Shown here: positions 10,335-20,326 of the stretch, piece after piece
How the letters are laid out: every line of letters starts with the position of its first letter
Position numbering within the stretch: position 1 is the first letter of the stretch
Assembly: GCA_030448225.1 (NCBI GenBank)
Contig: JAUJNJ010000012.1
Location: 3,166 to 67,165 of the forward strand
Direction of reading: 5' to 3'
From: Phycisphaerae bacterium
GTDB lineage: Bacteria; Planctomycetota; Phycisphaerae; Tepidisphaerales; Tepidisphaeraceae
DNA length: 64,000 bases
Translations under genes and position numbers: made by a program
Notes under the pieces: model-generated
The model's input: the letters and a program-made list of their open reading frames with translations, nothing else
Told to the model about the DNA's origin: nothing
Database searches by the model: none

Positions 10335-11432
10335 ATGGTCGGCATGCGACTGTCCGAACTGCTGCGCGTCCTGGAAGAGATCGCCCCCACCCGCAACGCC
10401 GAGGCGTGGGACAACGTGGGCCTGCTCGCAGGCGACCCGGCGCAGGAGGTGACCCGGGCGATGCTGACGATCGACTACACGATGGACGTGGCCGCCGAGA
10501 CGCGGCGCGAGCGGTGCGACGTCGTGATCGCGTACCACCCGCCGATCTTCGACGCGGTGAAGCGGCTCGTCGCGCCGGGGCCGGTGTTCGACGCGATCCG
10601 CGACGGCGTCGCCCTCTACTCGCCGCACACCGCGCTCGACGTCGCCGACGGCGGCACGAACGACATGCTCGCCGACGCGATCGGCCTCGGCGACCGGATG
10701 CCGCTGCGGCTCGTGGAGCCAAAGGCGTCGCAGTACAAGCTGGTGACGTTCGTGCCGCCGAAGGACCTGGAGCGCGTGAGCAACGCCTTGTTCGACGCCG
10801 GCGCCGGCCGCATCGGGAACTACACGCGGTGCAGCTTTCGCACGCCGGGCACCGGCACGTTTTACGGCGAGGAGGGGACGAACCCGGTCGTCGGGCGGAG
10901 CGGGCAACTCGAGCAGTCGGAGGAGATGAAGGTCGAAACGGTCCTGCCGATCGCGAAGCTCGCCGACGCGTTGCAGGCCCTGCGGGCGTCGCACCCGTAC
11001 GAGGAGCCGGCGTTCGACCTCGTGCAACTCGCCGCCCCGCCGGAAAAGCTCGGGCAGGGCCGGATCGGCACGATGGCGCGTGTCGAACGGGCCGACGTGC
11101 TGGCGCGCATCAAGCGGGAACTCGGACTTCAACACCTGCTCGTCGCCGGCCCCACGACCGGCCCGATCACCCGCGCCGCGTGTTGCGCCGGCGCGTGCGG
11201 CGAATTCCTCGACGACGCGATCGCGCAGGGCGCCGAGCTTTACCTGACCGGGGAGATGCGCCACCACGACGCGCTGAAAGCCGCCCGCGCGGGCGTGACG
11301 GTCGTGTGCACGCTCCACTCGAACAGCGAGCGGGCCGTGCTCAAACGGCTGACGCGGCAACTGGCGGACAAGGCGCCGGCGTTGACGACGGTTCTGAGCG
11401 CGGCGGACCGGGATCCGTTCGCGATCCGCTGA
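10335..11432 (+). CDS. Nif3/YbgI-family (DUF34) dinuclear metal-centre protein with central insertion
   Basis: The family folds as a two-domain metal-binding protein of uncertain biochemical role (often linked to GTP cyclohydrolase-like folds). The metal ligands are visible: YHPPIF near residue 58, SPHTALDVADGG near residue 98 and TGEMRHHD near residue 303. A CutA-like insertion domain (YKLVTFVPPKDLERVSNALF ... GRIGNYTRCSF) occupies residues about 135-235, the long form of the family. The intact frame is 365 codons. The start could also be the ATG at 10344, which fits the usual N-terminus better. Its 3' end overlaps the convergent CHAD gene by 92 bases. Confidence 0.87.
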   Translation: MVGMRLSELLRVLEEIAPTRNAEAWDNVGLLAGDPAQEVTRAMLTIDYTMDVAAETRRERCDVVIAYHPPIFDAVKRLVAPGPVFDAIRDGVALYSPHTALDVADGGTNDMLADAIGLGDRMPLRLVEPKASQYKLVTFVPPKDLERVSNALFDAGAGRIGNYTRCSFRTPGTGTFYGEEGTNPVVGRSGQLEQSEEMKVETVLPIAKLADALQALRASHPYEEPAFDLVQLAAPPEKLGQGRIGTMARVERADVLARIKRELGLQHLLVAGPTTGPITRAACCAGACGEFLDDAIAQGAELYLTGEMRHHDALKAARAGVTVVCTLHSNSERAVLKRLTRQLADKAPALTTVLSAADRDPFAIR

Positions 11433-12525
11433 CGCCGTCGCCGCCGCCCGCCGCCGCCGCGACGACCGGCATCGCCGCGGGAAGGCTCGCGGACGCCGCG
11501 GCCGGCGTGATCGAGCGCGTGAGCGGGAACGCGACGCGGATCGACCGCGTCAGCTCCTCGCCGCGCTCGCTCCAGAGCTTCGAGAACCGGTCGAGCTCGC
11601 GCGTCGATTTGCGGAGCGCCAGCTTCGCCAGGTCCAGCACCTTCTCGTGCGTCGCGGGGTCGAAGTGCCCGAGCAGCCGTTCCACGGCGGCGGTCAGCAT
11701 GCGGTCGGACAGCACCACGTAGTCGTGCCACAGGCCGAGGCACTCCTGCATCTGTTTGAACATCTTGGCGACGTTCTTCGGCAGCGGGTGCCCCTGCTTG
11801 GCCGCCATCTCCAACGTGTAGCGCAGCGCCTTGCCCGCGATCCGCAACTCGTGCGGATCGACGCGGCCGATGTCGACGGTCGCGGCGTCCGCGGGCGCCG
11901 CCGGGGCGGCGGCGGCGGCGGTCGTCGTCGTCGCGGCCGTGGCCGCCTTGTCGCGTTTGGTCGCGCCCGCCTGCTGGTGGGCGAGGAGGCGGTCGGCCTG
12001 CTCGGCGAAGGCGTCGACCTGGAGGTGGAGCGACTCGGCGAGCAGCGCGTCGACCGCCTCGCCGGCCTCGGTCACCTCCTCGCGCAGGCCCCACCAGCGG
12101 CCGAGCCGGGCGAGCACCTTCGCCGGCGCCGCGTCCTCCCGCGACACCGCCCGCGCCGCCTCGCGCTGCCCGCACAGCGCCCCCGCCAGCCAGGCGGCGG
12201 CCGGGGCGAGGCGGGGGTCCTGCTCGTACTCGCGGAGGTGGTCGAGCATCACGTCGAGGTCGCGCAGCGGCCCCAGCCGGCGGCGGAGCTTGCGCAGCTC
12301 GCGGGCGAACGGCCGGCGGCGGTCGCCGGTGAGCACCGGCTTGAACAGGTCCAGCGCCGCCTTCAGCCGGCGGGTGGCCACGCGGGCCTGGTGGATCGCG
12401 TCGATGTCGAACTGCTTCAGCGCCTTGGAGACGTTCGTCCGGAGGTCTTCGACGAGCTCGTCGACGTGCGTCAGGAGCGGGAATTCGGCCGGGGCGGGGG
12501 CGGTGGTGTCCATGGCGATCGGCAT
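11341..12525 (-). CDS. CHAD domain protein
   Basis: CHAD domains are helical bundles rich in conserved histidines and basic residues that bind polyphosphate. The first half holds AIHQARVATRRLKAALDLF and LRRRLGPLRDLDVML; after an Ala/Thr-rich linker the second bundle holds PHELRIAGKALRYTLE and LGLWHDYVV. About 390 residues. The last 35 residues run backwards across the end of the Nif3 gene and are low in complexity, so a missed stop from an indel is possible. The second ATG (12513) may be the true start, because the first overlaps a TACAAT box. Confidence 0.87.
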   Translation of the reverse strand: MPIAMDTTAPAPAEFPLLTHVDELVEDLRTNVSKALKQFDIDAIHQARVATRRLKAALDLFKPVLTGDRRRPFARELRKLRRRLGPLRDLDVMLDHLREYEQDPRLAPAAAWLAGALCGQREAARAVSREDAAPAKVLARLGRWWGLREEVTEAGEAVDALLAESLHLQVDAFAEQADRLLAHQQAGATKRDKAATAATTTTAAAAAPAAPADAATVDIGRVDPHELRIAGKALRYTLEMAAKQGHPLPKNVAKMFKQMQECLGLWHDYVVLSDRMLTAAVERLLGHFDPATHEKVLDLAKLALRKSTRELDRFSKLWSERGEELTRSIRVAFPLTRSITPAAASASLPAAMPVVAAAAGGGDGVSGSRTDPGPPRSEPSSTPAPCPPVAASAV

Positions 12526-12770
12526 TGTAGGACCCGTCCCCCACCGCCGGAACCGACGCCGCCCCGCAAATCGCCCGATATCGCGCGCGGAAACGTCCGG
12601 TCCGGCCGACGTGCCGGATCGTATATACTTGGTTCACGCTGGAATCGTCGACCGCGGCCGGCGAACGCCGGCCCGCGGCACATGGTCAGCCGGCCGATGT
12701 GATCCGCGCGACGGTGGCGGTTCAGGACGCACGGGAAGTAAGGTCAGGCGCAGGGAACGAAGGGAACGAC

Positions 12771-14123
12771 TTGTCAGATCTGAAGCGCACGGAACTGTCG
12801 GTCCGCCAGGAGCGGGCCGTGTTGGTCGGGGTGATCCTCCCGGGGTCGACGGCCGACCCGCGCGAGCCGCTCGGCGAGCTCGCCTCGCTCGCCAAGACCG
12901 CCGGCGCGAGCGTCGTCGCCGAGGTGTTGCAGCGCCGCCAGAGCCCCGACAGCGGCACCTACGTCGGCAGCGGCAAGGCGAAGCAGATCGCGGGCCTCGC
13001 CAAGCAGCACAAGGCGAACGTCGTGCTGTTCGACAACGACCTGTCGCCCGGGCAGATCGGCGCGCTCGAGAAGATCATCAACGAGGAGGCCGGCAGCAAG
13101 CAGGCCGAGCGCGGCATCAAGGTGCTGGACCGCTCGGAGTTGATCCTCGACATCTTCGCCACGCGGGCCGAGACGCACGAGGCGAAGCTGCAGGTCGAGC
13201 TGGCGCAGATGCAGTACACTTACCCGCGCCTCGCGCGCATGTGGGGCCACTTCGGCCGCGTCGCCGGCACGGGCGCCGGCATCGGCATCGGCTCGCGCGG
13301 CCCGGGCGAGACGCAGCTCGAGGTCGACCGCCGCATCGTCCGCAAGCGCATCGCCGACCTTAAGGGGGAGATCGAGCACATCCAGGAGCGCAAGACCCGG
13401 CTCGTCGCCCAGCGCAACCTCGACCACTTCACGGTCTGCATCGTCGGCTACACGAACGCCGGCAAGAGCACGCTCTTCAACACGCTGACCGCCGCCGGCA
13501 CCTACGCCGACGACAAGCTCTTCGCCACGCTCGACACCAAGACCCGCGGGTGGCGGCTCGAGCGCGGGACGGAGGCGCTGCTGAGCGACACGGTCGGCTT
13601 CGTCCGCGACCTGCCGCACAACCTCGTCGCCAGCTTCAAGGCCACGCTCGAGGAGGCGGTGCACGCCGACCTGCTGCTGCACGTGCTCGACGTCGGCCAC
13701 CCGCACGCCGAGCAGCAGTTCAAGAGCGTGCACGGCGTGCTCGAGGAGATCGGCGTGAAGGACAAGCCCGAGATCCTGCTGCTGAACAAGATCGACACCG
13801 ACGAGGGCGAGCAGGCCTACCCCGAGTGGCGCACGCTCCGCCCCGACGCGATCCCCGTCAGCGCCCGCACCGGCCGCGGCCTGCAGGACGTGCAGGAGGC
13901 GGTCTACCGCGCCGTCCGCGGCCAGCAGGTCGACGTCACGCTCGAGGCCGACGTCACCAACGGCCGGCTCCTCTCGTTCCTCGAGTCCCACACCCGCGTC
14001 CACGACAAGCAGTTCATGGACGGCCGCGTGCAACTCAAGGCCGTGATGGGCAAGCGCACGCTCGCCGACCTTTCCCGCAACGAACAGGTCGAGGTGAAGC
14101 AGGTCGACGGCGTGACGGATTAA
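12771..14123 (+). CDS. hflX: GTPase HflX
   Basis: HflX is a ribosome-binding GTPase that splits or rescues stalled ribosomes. The N-terminal glycine-rich region (GTYVGSGKAKQI), the RGPGETQLEVDRR helix and the G domain are intact, with GYTNAGKST (G1, residues about 225-233), DTVGF (G3) and NKID (G4). The frame is open from 12699, but a TTG at 12771 preceded by AAGGGAACGAC fits the family N-terminus (LKRTELSVRQERAVLVGV). About 450 residues, normal length. A heptad element and a hairpin separate it from the next gene. Confidence 0.93.
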   Translation: MSDLKRTELSVRQERAVLVGVILPGSTADPREPLGELASLAKTAGASVVAEVLQRRQSPDSGTYVGSGKAKQIAGLAKQHKANVVLFDNDLSPGQIGALEKIINEEAGSKQAERGIKVLDRSELILDIFATRAETHEAKLQVELAQMQYTYPRLARMWGHFGRVAGTGAGIGIGSRGPGETQLEVDRRIVRKRIADLKGEIEHIQERKTRLVAQRNLDHFTVCIVGYTNAGKSTLFNTLTAAGTYADDKLFATLDTKTRGWRLERGTEALLSDTVGFVRDLPHNLVASFKATLEEAVHADLLLHVLDVGHPHAEQQFKSVHGVLEEIGVKDKPEILLLNKIDTDEGEQAYPEWRTLRPDAIPVSARTGRGLQDVQEAVYRAVRGQQVDVTLEADVTNGRLLSFLESHTRVHDKQFMDGRVQLKAVMGKRTLADLSRNEQVEVKQVDGVTD

Positions 14124-14130
14124 AGCCTCG

Positions 14131-14199
14131 CACGTTGGACGTTCGCATTCGACTCCGGAGCGAACGTCCGACGCTCGACGTCCAACGTCCAACGTTCAA
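14131..14199. repeat. Heptad inverted element 1 (unit CGTTGGA/TCCAACG), after hflX
   Basis: The left arm reads about three 7-bp units of the CGTTGGA type and the right arm about five of TCCAACG type, with a central CTCCGGAG palindrome. It begins 7 bases after the hflX stop. Confidence 0.7.
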
Positions 14200-14242
14200 G
14201 TTGAAGAAGTGGTCGCATGCCACGCGTCGTTTTCCTGAAACG

Positions 14243-14264
14243 CCGTGGGAGCTTGCTCCCACGG
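14243..14264. terminator. Hairpin between convergent hflX and dinB-like gene
   Basis: CCGTGGGAGC and GCTCCCACGG form a perfect 10-bp stem with a TT loop. No T-run is attached on either strand, so the terminating role is inferred from position alone. Confidence 0.5.
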
Positions 14265-14360
14265 TTCCCCCGCGTTTCGCAGACCAGTCGGCCGGCGGCG
14301 CCGTGCGCGGCAAGGCGAGCGCCGGCCGAGGGAGGCGGTGCGGCCCGGGCGGAACGCCCC

Positions 14361-14864
14361 TTACCCTTCGACGCCGCCACTCCACGTCCACTCGGCGACG
14401 CTGCTCGGCGGGAGCGGTGTGACGCCGAGGTGGCGGAGCAGGTTCAGGCACTGCGCGCGGTGGTGGGTGCCGTGCGTGGTGACGTGGGCGAGGGCGGCGC
14501 CGCGGGTCATGCGGAGGGTCCTGCCGTCCTTCAAGGTGCGCGTGATGATCTCGTCGACCGGGCGGCGACGGGCCTCGGCGGCGAAGGCCGGGTACGCCTC
14601 GTCGAGCAGGGCGCGCAGCTCGGCGGGGGTTCGGCGCTGGCCGTCGGTCTCGAGGCGCGGGCGCAGTGTTTGGGCGGCGAGCGTGTCGGTAAACGTGCGG
14701 ACCACGCCGACGATGTGCGTGAGCGTGTCGTGGAGCGACCCGGGCCCGATGTCGAATCGCCGTTGAAATTCCTCAGGCGCGAGGGGGCCGCAGGCGTCGA
14801 GGAGTTGGGCGGTGGCCCAGCGGTCGTGGGACAGAATGATCTGGAGGGGGTCGTTTTCCGCCAT
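14361..14864 (-). CDS. DinB-family metal-dependent protein
   Basis: A four-helix-bundle protein of 167 residues. The three metal-binding histidines expected in DinB proteins are present: the SHDRW helix near residue 13, LTHIVG near residue 46 and the GTHHRAQ motif near residue 137. Family members include thiol-dependent hydrolases and transferases; no substrate can be inferred here. The start ATG lies 6 bases downstream of TACCAT, with TTCGGT 17 bp further up (14871-14899), so a leaderless message is likely. Confidence 0.8.
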   Translation of the reverse strand: MAENDPLQIILSHDRWATAQLLDACGPLAPEEFQRRFDIGPGSLHDTLTHIVGVVRTFTDTLAAQTLRPRLETDGQRRTPAELRALLDEAYPAFAAEARRRPVDEIITRTLKDGRTLRMTRGAALAHVTTHGTHHRAQCLNLLRHLGVTPLPPSSVAEWTWSGGVEG

Positions 14865-15332
14865 GGGGGGATGGTACCGGCGGTCGTGGCGTGACCGAAG
14901 CGGTGAGAGTCTGATCGTGAAGTATTCTTGCTCATGTAGAAGCGACAATCGCGCATGATGCCGGGCGCGTGAGCCCTCCCGGTGAGACTGCGCGCTCACC
15001 CCGACAACGTACGAACGCGCGAGGTCGCCGACGGAAAGCGCCACCCTCGCCGCACAGCGCAGGCCCAGCCCTGCGTCCGATGGAGGCGGCGATCCCACAC
15101 GACGGCGCGGCGTCCGCAGCTTTCGAAGAGCCGCGAGTGAGCCCGGGGCTGTGAGCGGGCGGTCAGGCAATTCGGGGGGTTGGCGGTCCGGCGACAACCT
15201 GCCGCCAGGCGGTAGAGACGCGACTGCTCCGCGGCACGCCCTTAGGGCAAGATCGGACGTCGGTCGTTGAGCCTCGGCGTACAATTTGCACAGAGCTCGT
15301 CTCGTAGCAAGAACAGTCGAGCTGGAGCGAAC
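14865..15332. other. Intergenic region, no gene seen
   Basis: No convincing coding frame. It holds the promoter-like bases of the dinB-like gene at its left and a CGTACAATT box at about 15278-15286, which may be the -10 of the next gene. Confidence 0.4.
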
Positions 15333-16235
15333 TTGAGCGGAGCGGGAGCCGATTATCCGTCGATCATTCGCGGCGCGATGCGCGGCGTGGCGCAGCCGAT
15401 CGGCGCCGAGCCGGCGGGGACGCTTCGGGTGGAACGCGGCGAGATCTTCCCGCTCGCGCTGCTCGACGCGGGCCCGGCGGCGCTCGCCGCGGCGGGCGGG
15501 CCGCTCGTGGCGGTGCGAGACGTGGGCGCGGTAGACGTCGAGGACGCCAGCGGGCACCGGCGGGGGCACTACCGCCCGCTGCTGGCGTACTGCTGGCTGC
15601 GGGCGTACGAGGCGGCGAGCGAGCGGTCGGCCTCGTCGGCGGCGGTCGCGGCGGAATGGGCGGCGCCGCTGGCGCGGTGGTGTGCGGCGCTGGGCGCGGA
15701 GGCAGTGCTTCGGCCAGACGCGGGCGGCACGTTTGCCGCGGCCCGCGGCGAGGAGATCGCCGGCGCGGCGTGGGCGGCGGTGGCGCTGTGCGTCGGCGCC
15801 GATCTGCTCGGCGGACCGGTTCGAGACGCGGGCGCGGCCGACGCGTTCCGGCGCCTCATCGCCGCCCAGTCGCCCGAGGGGCCGTTCCTGCGCCCGTCGC
15901 CGTCGGACAACCCCGAGACGCTCTGGTTCCACGAGCTCGTCCTGCTGCACGCGGCGAGCGCCTACGCGGCGCAGTCGGGCGACGCGGCGGTGACGGCCGC
16001 GGTGCGGCGACACGCCGAGTGGGTGCAGCGCGAGACGCAGCCCGACCACGCCACGTCGCAGCCGTGGGGCCTGCCGGCGTTCGTCCTTAACGCGCAGACG
16101 CGGCCGACGGCCGACGCGCTGCTCCACGCGGTGCGGGTGCAGCACCCGGGCGGGCCGGGCGGCGTCTCCTTGATGCTGCTGGCCGACACCCTATATTGCC
16201 TGCGACGCACCGCACGTCCCGCGCCCGGCGGTTAG
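15333..16235 (+). CDS. Hypothetical alpha-helical protein
   Basis: An intact frame rich in alanine-leucine helices, about 300 residues. Repeated helical pairs (for example YRPLLAYCWLRAYEAASE, WFHELVLLHAASAYAA and RRHAEWVQRETQPDHATSQP) recall the alpha/alpha toroid of terpene-cyclase and glycosidase-like proteins, but no catalytic motif is recognised. The start is uncertain: a TTG at 15333 follows a GGAG site; GTG or ATG codons further in are possible. It is followed by the Trm112-like gene. Confidence 0.6.
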   Translation: MSGAGADYPSIIRGAMRGVAQPIGAEPAGTLRVERGEIFPLALLDAGPAALAAAGGPLVAVRDVGAVDVEDASGHRRGHYRPLLAYCWLRAYEAASERSASSAAVAAEWAAPLARWCAALGAEAVLRPDAGGTFAAARGEEIAGAAWAAVALCVGADLLGGPVRDAGAADAFRRLIAAQSPEGPFLRPSPSDNPETLWFHELVLLHAASAYAAQSGDAAVTAAVRRHAEWVQRETQPDHATSQPWGLPAFVLNAQTRPTADALLHAVRVQHPGGPGGVSLMLLADTLYCLRRTARPAPGG

Positions 16236-16387
16236 TTTCGCCGCGGGACGTCCGCCGTGTAGCGGTTTCGCGCGGCGCGAGCCGTCGAACTTCGCTTCCA
16301 CGATGTTCGAGCACGCTCCACCGTTGGGGCCGTGGATCGATGACCCCGACGACGAACATGACGACTCGCGCAGAAAGGCGCCCACCG

Positions 16388-16613
16388 ATGATCGACCCGG
16401 ACCTGCTGGAGATGCTCCGCTGCCCGCTCACCGGCAGCCGCCTGCGCGAGGAGGGCGACTTCCTGATCGCCGAGGAGGGCGGCCTCGCCTACCCGGTGCG
16501 CGACGGCTTCCCCCGTGATGCTGATGGAAGAGGCCCGCCTCCCGGCCGGCGTCGCGTCGCTCGACGCGCTGAAACTGAAGTACAAGCCCCAGGCCGCCAC
16601 GCCCGAGGCGTGA
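16388..16613 (+). CDS. Trm112-family protein (one-base frame break)
   Basis: The short protein starts MIDPDLLEMLRCPLTGSRL and continues to YPVRDGFP, the usual Trm112/YcaR layout. In bacteria only part of the zinc site is kept, as here (one cysteine). A run of five C at about 16509-16513 breaks the frame; with four C the sequence continues FPVMLMEEARLPAG, the conserved end of the family. About 74 residues. These small proteins act as partners of methyltransferases or of lipid A/cell-wall enzymes. Confidence 0.8.
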
Positions 16614-17354
16614 ACACCCGCGCGCCGATTGAGCGCGCGGCCCGCCTGCACGCCCCCGCCCCGCCGACGCGAAGTGATCGCGATGAACAGTCGCGGCGAC
16701 CACCAAGTGCCACAAGCAGCTCCGCGCGCGGCGCGCCGTAATGCTCATCTGGACGAGTGATCGACACGCGGTCGGGACATGCCTCAAGCGCGCGTCACCG
16801 GTTGCAGATGACGACCGCTTGCAACACGGAAACCGGCTATCAAATTCTTGTCAAAAGCAGTCCTTGGTTGAGTGTAGCATGGCCAGCCATGTCATCCCGA
16901 GGGGAGCGGTAGCGACCAGAGGGATCTCGGGCTGGGACGACGCGCACCCTCCCCGCCCGCGATCCCTCGTCCCTGTCGCTCGGGATGACGGCGCCTGTCA
17001 GCCGCGACTGTTACACCTGCCTGAGAAGTGCCCGGAACGCGTCAGGCATCGGCGGAGCTTACGGCCTTCCGTCCGGCGACGGTCGCTTCAATCCTGCCCC
17101 GTAGATGCGACGCCTGCGTCGTTCTCGTGTCGCATCAGAAGGTCATTACGACGATGGAACCGCTGCTCCGTTCCGACGGCGGCGCGGGCGTCGGGACTGC
17201 GCGTCGAACGAAGCGTCACCGACCCTCGGGCGGCACGGGGAAGCGAACTTGTTGACGGAGACGCGTACCGCTTGGCAGCTTCGCCGCGCGTCCGTCGCAC
17301 GTCCGACCGCGCGTCGACGTCTGCCGCCGCGGCCGTCCGACGCGGCGGTCGGCG
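16614..17354. other. 740-bp region without a recognisable gene
   Basis: No frame here shows protein-like composition. The region contains the long inverted repeat at 16891-16989. The segment ends just outside the stop codon of the minus-strand ammonium transporter. Confidence 0.45.
16891..16989. repeat. Long imperfect inverted repeat (CATCCCGAG type)
   Basis: The arm 16891-16927 starts GTCATCCCGAG and ends GAGGGATC; the arm 16961-16989 is nearly its reverse complement, ending CTCGGGATGAC. The 33-bp loop is GC-rich. Repeats of this general kind are dispersed in intergenic DNA of several phyla. Confidence 0.6.
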
Positions 17355-18595
17355 TCACGCCTCGCGGAGGTGGTAGCTCTTGATCATCGTCTGCTGGAAG
17401 TCGGGGTAGGCGCCGATGTCGTGCTCGGCGAGGTCGAGGCCGTCGTACTCGTCGGCCTCCGTCGAGCGGACGGGCGTGAGGCGCTTGAGCAGCGCGAACA
17501 GCGCGGCGCCGCGCCGCCGGCGAACGCCGCGATGACGAGGATCGCCAGCAGGTGCGCCCCGAGGCGGGCGAGGTGCTGGCCGAACGTGCCGGGGACGAAC
17601 AGGGCGGCGGCGACGAGGCCCCACGCGCGCCGACGCCGTGGATCGCGACGCCGCCGGCGGGGTCGTCGACGCGGCCGAACAGGTCGAGCGATGCCGGCGG
17701 CCGGGACGAGCAGGCCCCGCACCGCGCCGGTGACGACCGCCGCGAGCGACCCGACCGCCGGCCCCCCGCCGTGCTGGCGACGAGGCCGCCGAGGAACCCG
17801 CCCAGCGCCAGGCCGACGTCGGCCTTGCCGTACCGCACCTGCCCCACCGCCAGCGCCGTCGCCCCGCCCGCCGCCGCCGCCAGCAGCACGTTGGCGGCGG
17901 CGGGCGCCAGCCTGCGTCGAGCGCGTCGTCGGCGGCCGGCGAAGCGGACGATAGCGATCGTAGCAGCGCACAACCAACGGCGTAGGGGACGAAGCCGACG
18001 AGCATCGTGACGGCCCCGCAGACGGCGAACGGCACGCTGTGCCCGGGGATCATGTTGGCCGAGCCGTCGCGGTTGTACTTCCCCGCCCGCGGCCCCACCG
18101 CCGCCGCCGCCGCCAGCGCGCGAACGCGCCGGCGGCCAGATGGACGGCGCCGGCGCGCCGGCGAAGTCGACGACGCCGAGCCGCTCGAGCCACCCGCCCC
18201 ACGTCCACCGCGGCGGTCGGGATGACGAGGCCCGCCAGCACCGCCCACGCGGCGCAGAGCGGGAAGAACCGCGACCGCTCGGCGAGCGACCCGCCGACGA
18301 CGGCGGTGCCGATCAGGACGACCGTTGCGTAGAACAGCGCCGTCGGCGGCGTCCCGCCCCACCCCAGCAGCAGGCGTAGCGCGATGCCGAAGAACCCGTT
18401 GGACGACTGGCCGAGGATCGCCGCGCCGATCGCCCAGAACGCCAGCGCCGACACGCACAGGTCACAGAGGCTCCGCACCGACGCGCGGCCGCGTTCTTCG
18501 AGCGGGCGAGGCCGACGTAGTACAGCGTCTGCCCCAGCCGCACGATCAGCACGGGCGGCCAGCAGCACGATCGGGATCGACTCCATTTGCGGCAC
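17355..18595 (-). CDS. amt: Ammonium transporter, Amt family (frame-broken)
   Basis: Amt proteins are trimeric ammonia/ammonium channels of the inner membrane. Recognisable blocks occur in order in three frames: FWAIGAAILGQSSNGFFG, a membrane helix run ending in GGSLAERSRFFP, an FAGA-xxHLAAG segment, GPRAGKY ... IPGHSVPFAVCGAVTMLVG, and the C-terminal DGLDLAEHDIGAYPDF tail that in Amt proteins couples the subunits. Length end to end is about 413 codons, the family norm. At least four indels are needed. Whether it is a real gene with sequencing errors or a decayed copy cannot be told, but the density of breaks matches its essential neighbours. Confidence 0.75.
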
Positions 18596-18745
18596 TCCTT
18601 CGGGCGGCGAGTTCTACCAGAAACCCGCGCCCCGCGACACCGCGGCGGGCGCCCGGCGGGCATGTCGTTGAACTGGGATGTGAGCGCGTCGCGGCGTCAC
18701 CTTCGGGGTGGCCGCCGACGCGTCGCCCGCGGTACGCTGTCGGGC

Positions 18746-19572
18746 ATGATCCGGCACCGCCGCGGCGACGAGTTCTTCCTGGTCACGCAGCACGACCACG
18801 CGTTGGCCGGCCGCTTCGCCCGCCACCTCGGGAACGCGACCTTCGAGCCACCCTCGCCGCTTCAGCCCGTGATGGACGGCATCGCCCTGCACGACTGCGG
18901 CTGGCCGCTGCACGACGACCGGCCGACGCTCAACGACCGCGGCGAGCCGCTCCACGTGCTGGAGTCGCCGATGAGCATCGCGACCCGCGTGTGGGGCGAG
19001 TCGGCCCGGCGGGTGGCGGCGCACGACCCGTACGCCGGCCTGCTCGTGAGCCTCCACGTGATGGGCCTGTCGTTCATCGCGATGCGCGACGACGACCAGC
19101 CGCACGAGCGGGCGCGCGCGGCCGAAGTTTTCGAACTGAACAAGTTCCAGCACCGGCAGGTCGAACTTCAGGAGGCGCTCGCCGCCGACTCGGCCTGCGG
19201 ACGGACGTGCCGCTGAAGCAGGGACTGGCGGCCGCGGGGACGGACGCCGACGAGGACCTGCTGCGGTTCAACTTCGGGTACCTGCGCGCCCATCGACGCG
19301 CTGAGCCTGGACGTCTGCTGCAGCGAGGACCTGTTCCCCTCGCTGCCCGACGTCCAGCCGAAGCCGGGCGGGCCGGCGGTCACGCTGACGGTGGGCCATC
19401 CGGGTCGCACGATGCTCACGGTCGAGCCATGGCCGTTCGACGCGGACCGACTCGTCGACGACGTCCCGTGCAGGCGCGTCCCGGCCGAGCGGTATGAGTC
19501 GGCGGAGGCGTTCTTCCAAGTTTACGAGGCGGCGCGCGGGAGACGCTCACCGTCACACTCGCACGCGCGTAG
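18746..19572 (+). CDS. DUF3891-like protein (frame-broken)
   Basis: The N-terminus MIRHRRGDEFFLVTQHDHAL, then IALHDCGWPLHDDRP and a helical C-terminal half, match the DUF3891 layout, in which conserved histidines and aspartates suggest a metal-dependent hydrolase-like fold. The frame changes near 19190, 19290 and 19540; the corrected protein is about 275 residues and ends at TAG 19570-19572. The ATG lies 7 bases after TACGCT. Function unknown. Confidence 0.65.
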
Positions 19573-19838
19573 GGTGTCTGCTGTCGCATGCGCGTTGCAG
19601 CATGCCCGCGCATCAAACGTCTCGACTTCCCTGGACGGTTTCGTGCCGACACGGAAACGGGCCCTTCGGGCCTGCGGCTGAAAGGGCGAGGGAGTTCGCA
19701 AAGTTGTTTCGAGCGATCTCGCCATATCTGCGCGATCACTCCAGCGTCGCGCGCTGGTACTCCCTGTCGGATTCCGATTGTTGCGGCGCATCTGCGGCCG
19801 CCCTTCCCTTGCTGGCGGGTGGCGATAGGATGCGGCCC

Positions 19839-20321
19839 ATGATCGAACGGCGTCTCATCGTGTTGCTCATGGCCCTCTCGCTCGCCGCCGTCGCCGGCTG
19901 CGCCGAGACGCGGCGGTACAACGTGGAAGTGCTGAACCGGACGCAGGCCCCGCTGACAATCGGGCTGGCGAAACAGGGCCCGCCGTTCGAGGCGCACCTG
20001 GCGTCGCCGGAACAGGCGGCCGTGGGGACGCCGTCGTCGGACGAGACGTTGTGGCCGTCGACGGTCGTGGAGCCGGGCAAGGTGGGTTACACCCGGATCG
20101 AGGGGAAGTTCGACAAGCGGTCGGTGCTCGAGCTGCGCGTCTACGCGGGCAAACGCGGCCTCTCGGACGTGCTGGCGGTGCCGCGCGGCGCGGGCGACCG
20201 CATCGATACGACGCTCGCGCCCGAGCCGTCGCGGAACAAGTTCGTCGTCGCCCGCGAGAACGGCCGGCTCGCGGCCACGGCGGTCGAGCGGATCCCCGAA
20301 GCGGCCGCCTCTTCAAAGTAG
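19839..20321 (+). CDS. Lipoprotein of unknown function
   Basis: A short signal peptide (RRLIVLLMALSLAAVAGC) ends in a lipobox with cysteine at residue 21, so the mature protein is lipid-anchored. The 140-residue mature part is beta-rich (NVEVLNRTQAPLTIGLAKQG) without a recognised family. The ATG at 19830 is in frame too; 19839 places the signal peptide better. TAGGAT lies only 7 bases upstream. The next gene begins 5 bases after the stop. Confidence 0.75.
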   Translation: MIERRLIVLLMALSLAAVAGCAETRRYNVEVLNRTQAPLTIGLAKQGPPFEAHLASPEQAAVGTPSSDETLWPSTVVEPGKVGYTRIEGKFDKRSVLELRVYAGKRGLSDVLAVPRGAGDRIDTTLAPEPSRNKFVVARENGRLAATAVERIPEAAASSK

Positions 20322-20326
20322 GACCC

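Noticed and set aside
8867..11722. 951-codon + frame across pabB, Nif3 and CHAD genes
   Set aside because: Arg/Pro-rich frame without family motifs; the true genes occupy other frames.
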